Shown here one piece after another: positions 21,742 to 23,188 of a stretch of 23,188 nucleotides of DNA. This DNA comes from JAGMES01 sp023128035 (lineage in GTDB: Bacteria > Bacillota > Halanaerobiia > DY22613): the NCBI GenBank assembly GCA_030627905.1, contig DAOVRZ010000096.1:1-23188 (forward strand), written 5' to 3'. A model generated the notes under the pieces. That model saw only the letters and a list, made by a program, of their open reading frames with translations, did no database searches and had not been told where the DNA came from. Position 1 is the stretch's first letter. Each line of letters starts with the position of its first letter. A program made the translations under genes and the position numbers.

Positions 21742-23188
21742 ATGAAAAAGTTTTTTATGTTAAGTATTATTTTAATTATTTACCTATGTTTAGTTAGTTC
21801 ATTGAGCTATGCTGCTTACTATCATAGTAATGGGTTAATAATAAGTCGTAACCAAACTTTGCCAGTAGGCACACATAATATTACTGGAAATTTTATTGTT
21901 AATTCTGGTGTAACATTAACGATTCAAGGTAATACAGAAATAGTAGTTACTGATGGAGATATAAAAATACTTGGAACAATTATAACAAATAATGTCAAAT
22001 TAACTTTAACAATAAAAAATAAAAATGGGGACATATATATTAACAATGCCATTAAAGTATATAGTGCGACGGGGTCAAAAGGTGCTAATGGTGCTAGAAC
22101 TTGTAATGGTAATCAAGGGGGCTCAGGGGGAAGATCAGAATTAAATATAATTACTGAAAAAAAAGATATTTATATAAATGGAACAGTGTTGAATTTAGGA
22201 GGTACTGGTGGTGTAGGCGGAAAAGGTGGAGGCAGTGATGGAGGGTGGAACTGGGGTGTAGATGGAGGAAAGGGCGGAAAAGGTGGTACGGGTGGACAGG
22301 GTGGTAATATTAGAATAAAAGCAGTAAATGGAACAGTATATTTAAATGGATTAATTAATTCTTTAGGAGGAATAGGTGGTAAAGGTGGTGCAGGTGGAGA
22401 TGATAATTCAGTATGGGGTGGTCCTGGAGCTGGAGGTACAGGTGGCACAGGAGGTAATGGTGGTGAAATTAATATCATAGGACAGGAAGTTGAATTTTTT
22501 AGTACATTTAAATTTGATTTAAGTAAAGGTAGCGGTGGTAAAGGTGGCGTTGGCGGTAGTTGTGGTACTATATTGGGTTTTGGCGATGATGGTGATGATG
22601 GCTCATCAGGAATAATACCTGGAACGGTGAACGTAACTTCTGGGATAACCTATTATGAAGAAGTTTTTATAAAGGATCTTGATTCAATTTCTATAACGCC
22701 ATCTGATGCTACAAAATCTTTTATATATGATACAGCAAAACCAAATAATCCGTCTGAAATAAAGTTTCCATATTATAAAGACGAAGAGGGAGTTTATTAT
22801 ACAAATGAGACAGAACCAAGGATGTTAATAAAAGTACCTGAAGATATTGGGGTAACAGAATATGATTTTAAAAGTGGAATTGGTAGTTTTAGAATAATAA
22901 GTTCAGAAGGAATAGAAAATTTTGATAAATATGATTTTAAAAGACCCTATCTTGATGCTATAAAAGAATATAATGAACAGAACGTAGAAGATGGATTTTT
23001 CCCAGTAATGTTATCTTTTTTAGAGACAAGTCATTGGGAAGTGATTGAACCAATATGGGAAAAATATGATAGCATACATTTAGATGTAGTATCAATAGAT
23101 AAATGTGAAAATAAAAATTCGTTTCCGTCAGAAAAGGGTTGGCGAATTTTAGTGATTGATATTGAAAATCCAGGAATACCGCAAGATA
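21742..23188 (+). CDS. Secreted glycine-rich (GGxGG) protein, 3' end beyond window
   Basis: An open frame of at least 482 residues runs from ATG 21742 (AAAGGAGG upstream) to the window end with no stop. Residues 1-23 are a signal peptide ending LSYA, with a likely cut before AYYHS. Residues about 30-115 are beta-rich and read like a right-handed beta-helix or carbohydrate-binding start (LPVGTHNITGNFIVNSGVTLTI). Residues about 112-295 hold four glycine-rich blocks of GGxGGxGG type (GGTGGVGGKGG, GGKGGKGGTGG, GGIGGKGGAGG and SGGKGGVGG), alternating with short strand segments (DIYINGTV, TVYLNGLI). From about 300 a non-repetitive acidic region with many Tyr and Phe follows. It is a surface or matrix protein by appearance; I know no close family. 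A dense proline frame on the opposite strand is only its shadow. Confidence 0.8.
   Translation, partial: MKKFFMLSIILIIYLCLVSSLSYAAYYHSNGLIISRNQTLPVGTHNITGNFIVNSGVTLTIQGNTEIVVTDGDIKILGTIITNNVKLTLTIKNKNGDIYINNAIKVYSATGSKGANGARTCNGNQGGSGGRSELNIITEKKDIYINGTVLNLGGTGGVGGKGGGSDGGWNWGVDGGKGGKGGTGGQGGNIRIKAVNGTVYLNGLINSLGGIGGKGGAGGDDNSVWGGPGAGGTGGTGGNGGEINIIGQEVEFFSTFKFDLSKGSGGKGGVGGSCGTILGFGDDGDDGSSGIIPGTVNVTSGITYYEEVFIKDLDSISITPSDATKSFIYDTAKPNNPSEIKFPYYKDEEGVYYTNETEPRMLIKVPEDIGVTEYDFKSGIGSFRIISSEGIENFDKYDFKRPYLDAIKEYNEQNVEDGFFPVMLSFLETSHWEVIEPIWEKYDSIHLDVVSIDKCENKNSFPSEKGWRILVIDIENPGIPQD

Noticed and set aside
22170..22478. Proline-rich 102-residue frame on the minus strand
   Set aside because: It is the complement of the GGT/GGA glycine codons of the secreted protein on the plus strand and has no ribosome site.
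1..23188. CRISPR array, tRNA or rRNA gene
   Set aside because: No regularly spaced direct repeats, cloverleaf or rRNA-like sequence was seen.

Overview
The window is AT-rich low-GC Gram-positive DNA. It looks like a strict anaerobe of the Halanaerobiales type: it has an oxygen-sensitive glycyl-radical enzyme with its activase, and a glycosyltransferase that closely resembles, from memory, the Halothermothrix orenii sucrose-phosphate synthase. That placement is inference; no rRNA or tRNA gene is present.

Region 1 (1-7058) holds lipid/envelope-type genes. A TetR regulator and a phasin-like protein form a short operon, followed by a DegV fatty-acid-binding protein. Matching CGGA-N2-TCCG palindromes lie just downstream of the tetR promoter and upstream of degV, which suggests one small regulon. 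After an insertion sequence come a permuted-papain-type (YiiX-like) protein, a broken fabH remnant and a UbiB/ABC1 atypical kinase. The insertion sequence (about 2401-4162, perhaps 2341-4237) carries a DDE transposase that reads in three frames, with an identical A_AAA_AAC slippery heptamer at or next to each -1 frame change.

Region 2 (7059-9350) is a graveyard of decayed DNA. It holds a tyrosine-recombinase N-terminus with a stop codon, two transposase N-terminal fragments on the minus strand, about 800 bp of unassigned sequence, and a LacI-family regulator lacking its DNA-binding domain.

Region 3 (9347-14351) is a sugar operon: PfkB sugar kinase, sucrose-phosphate-synthase-like GT4, GalT-like nucleotidyltransferase, second PfkB kinase and a small membrane protein. 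It has a strong sigma-A-type promoter overlapping the end of the broken lacI and a 20-bp palindrome in the leader. The set fits interconversion of sucrose (or its phosphate), UDP-glucose, glucose-1-phosphate and fructose-6-phosphate.

Region 4 (14449-17004) is an ABC exporter operon: one ATPase and two paralogous permeases of 265 residues each. It is separated from the convergent region 5 by a bidirectional terminator.

Region 5 (17056-20656, minus strand) encodes a glycyl-radical activase followed by its glycyl-radical enzyme. The enzyme has a C-x-E active site (GCWEP) and a glycyl loop RVGGW, so it is not a standard pyruvate formate-lyase. Its substrate is unknown.

Region 6 (20721-end) is a divergent pair of exported proteins: an NHL-type beta-propeller on the minus strand and, on the plus strand, a glycine-rich (GGxGG) secreted protein that runs off the window.
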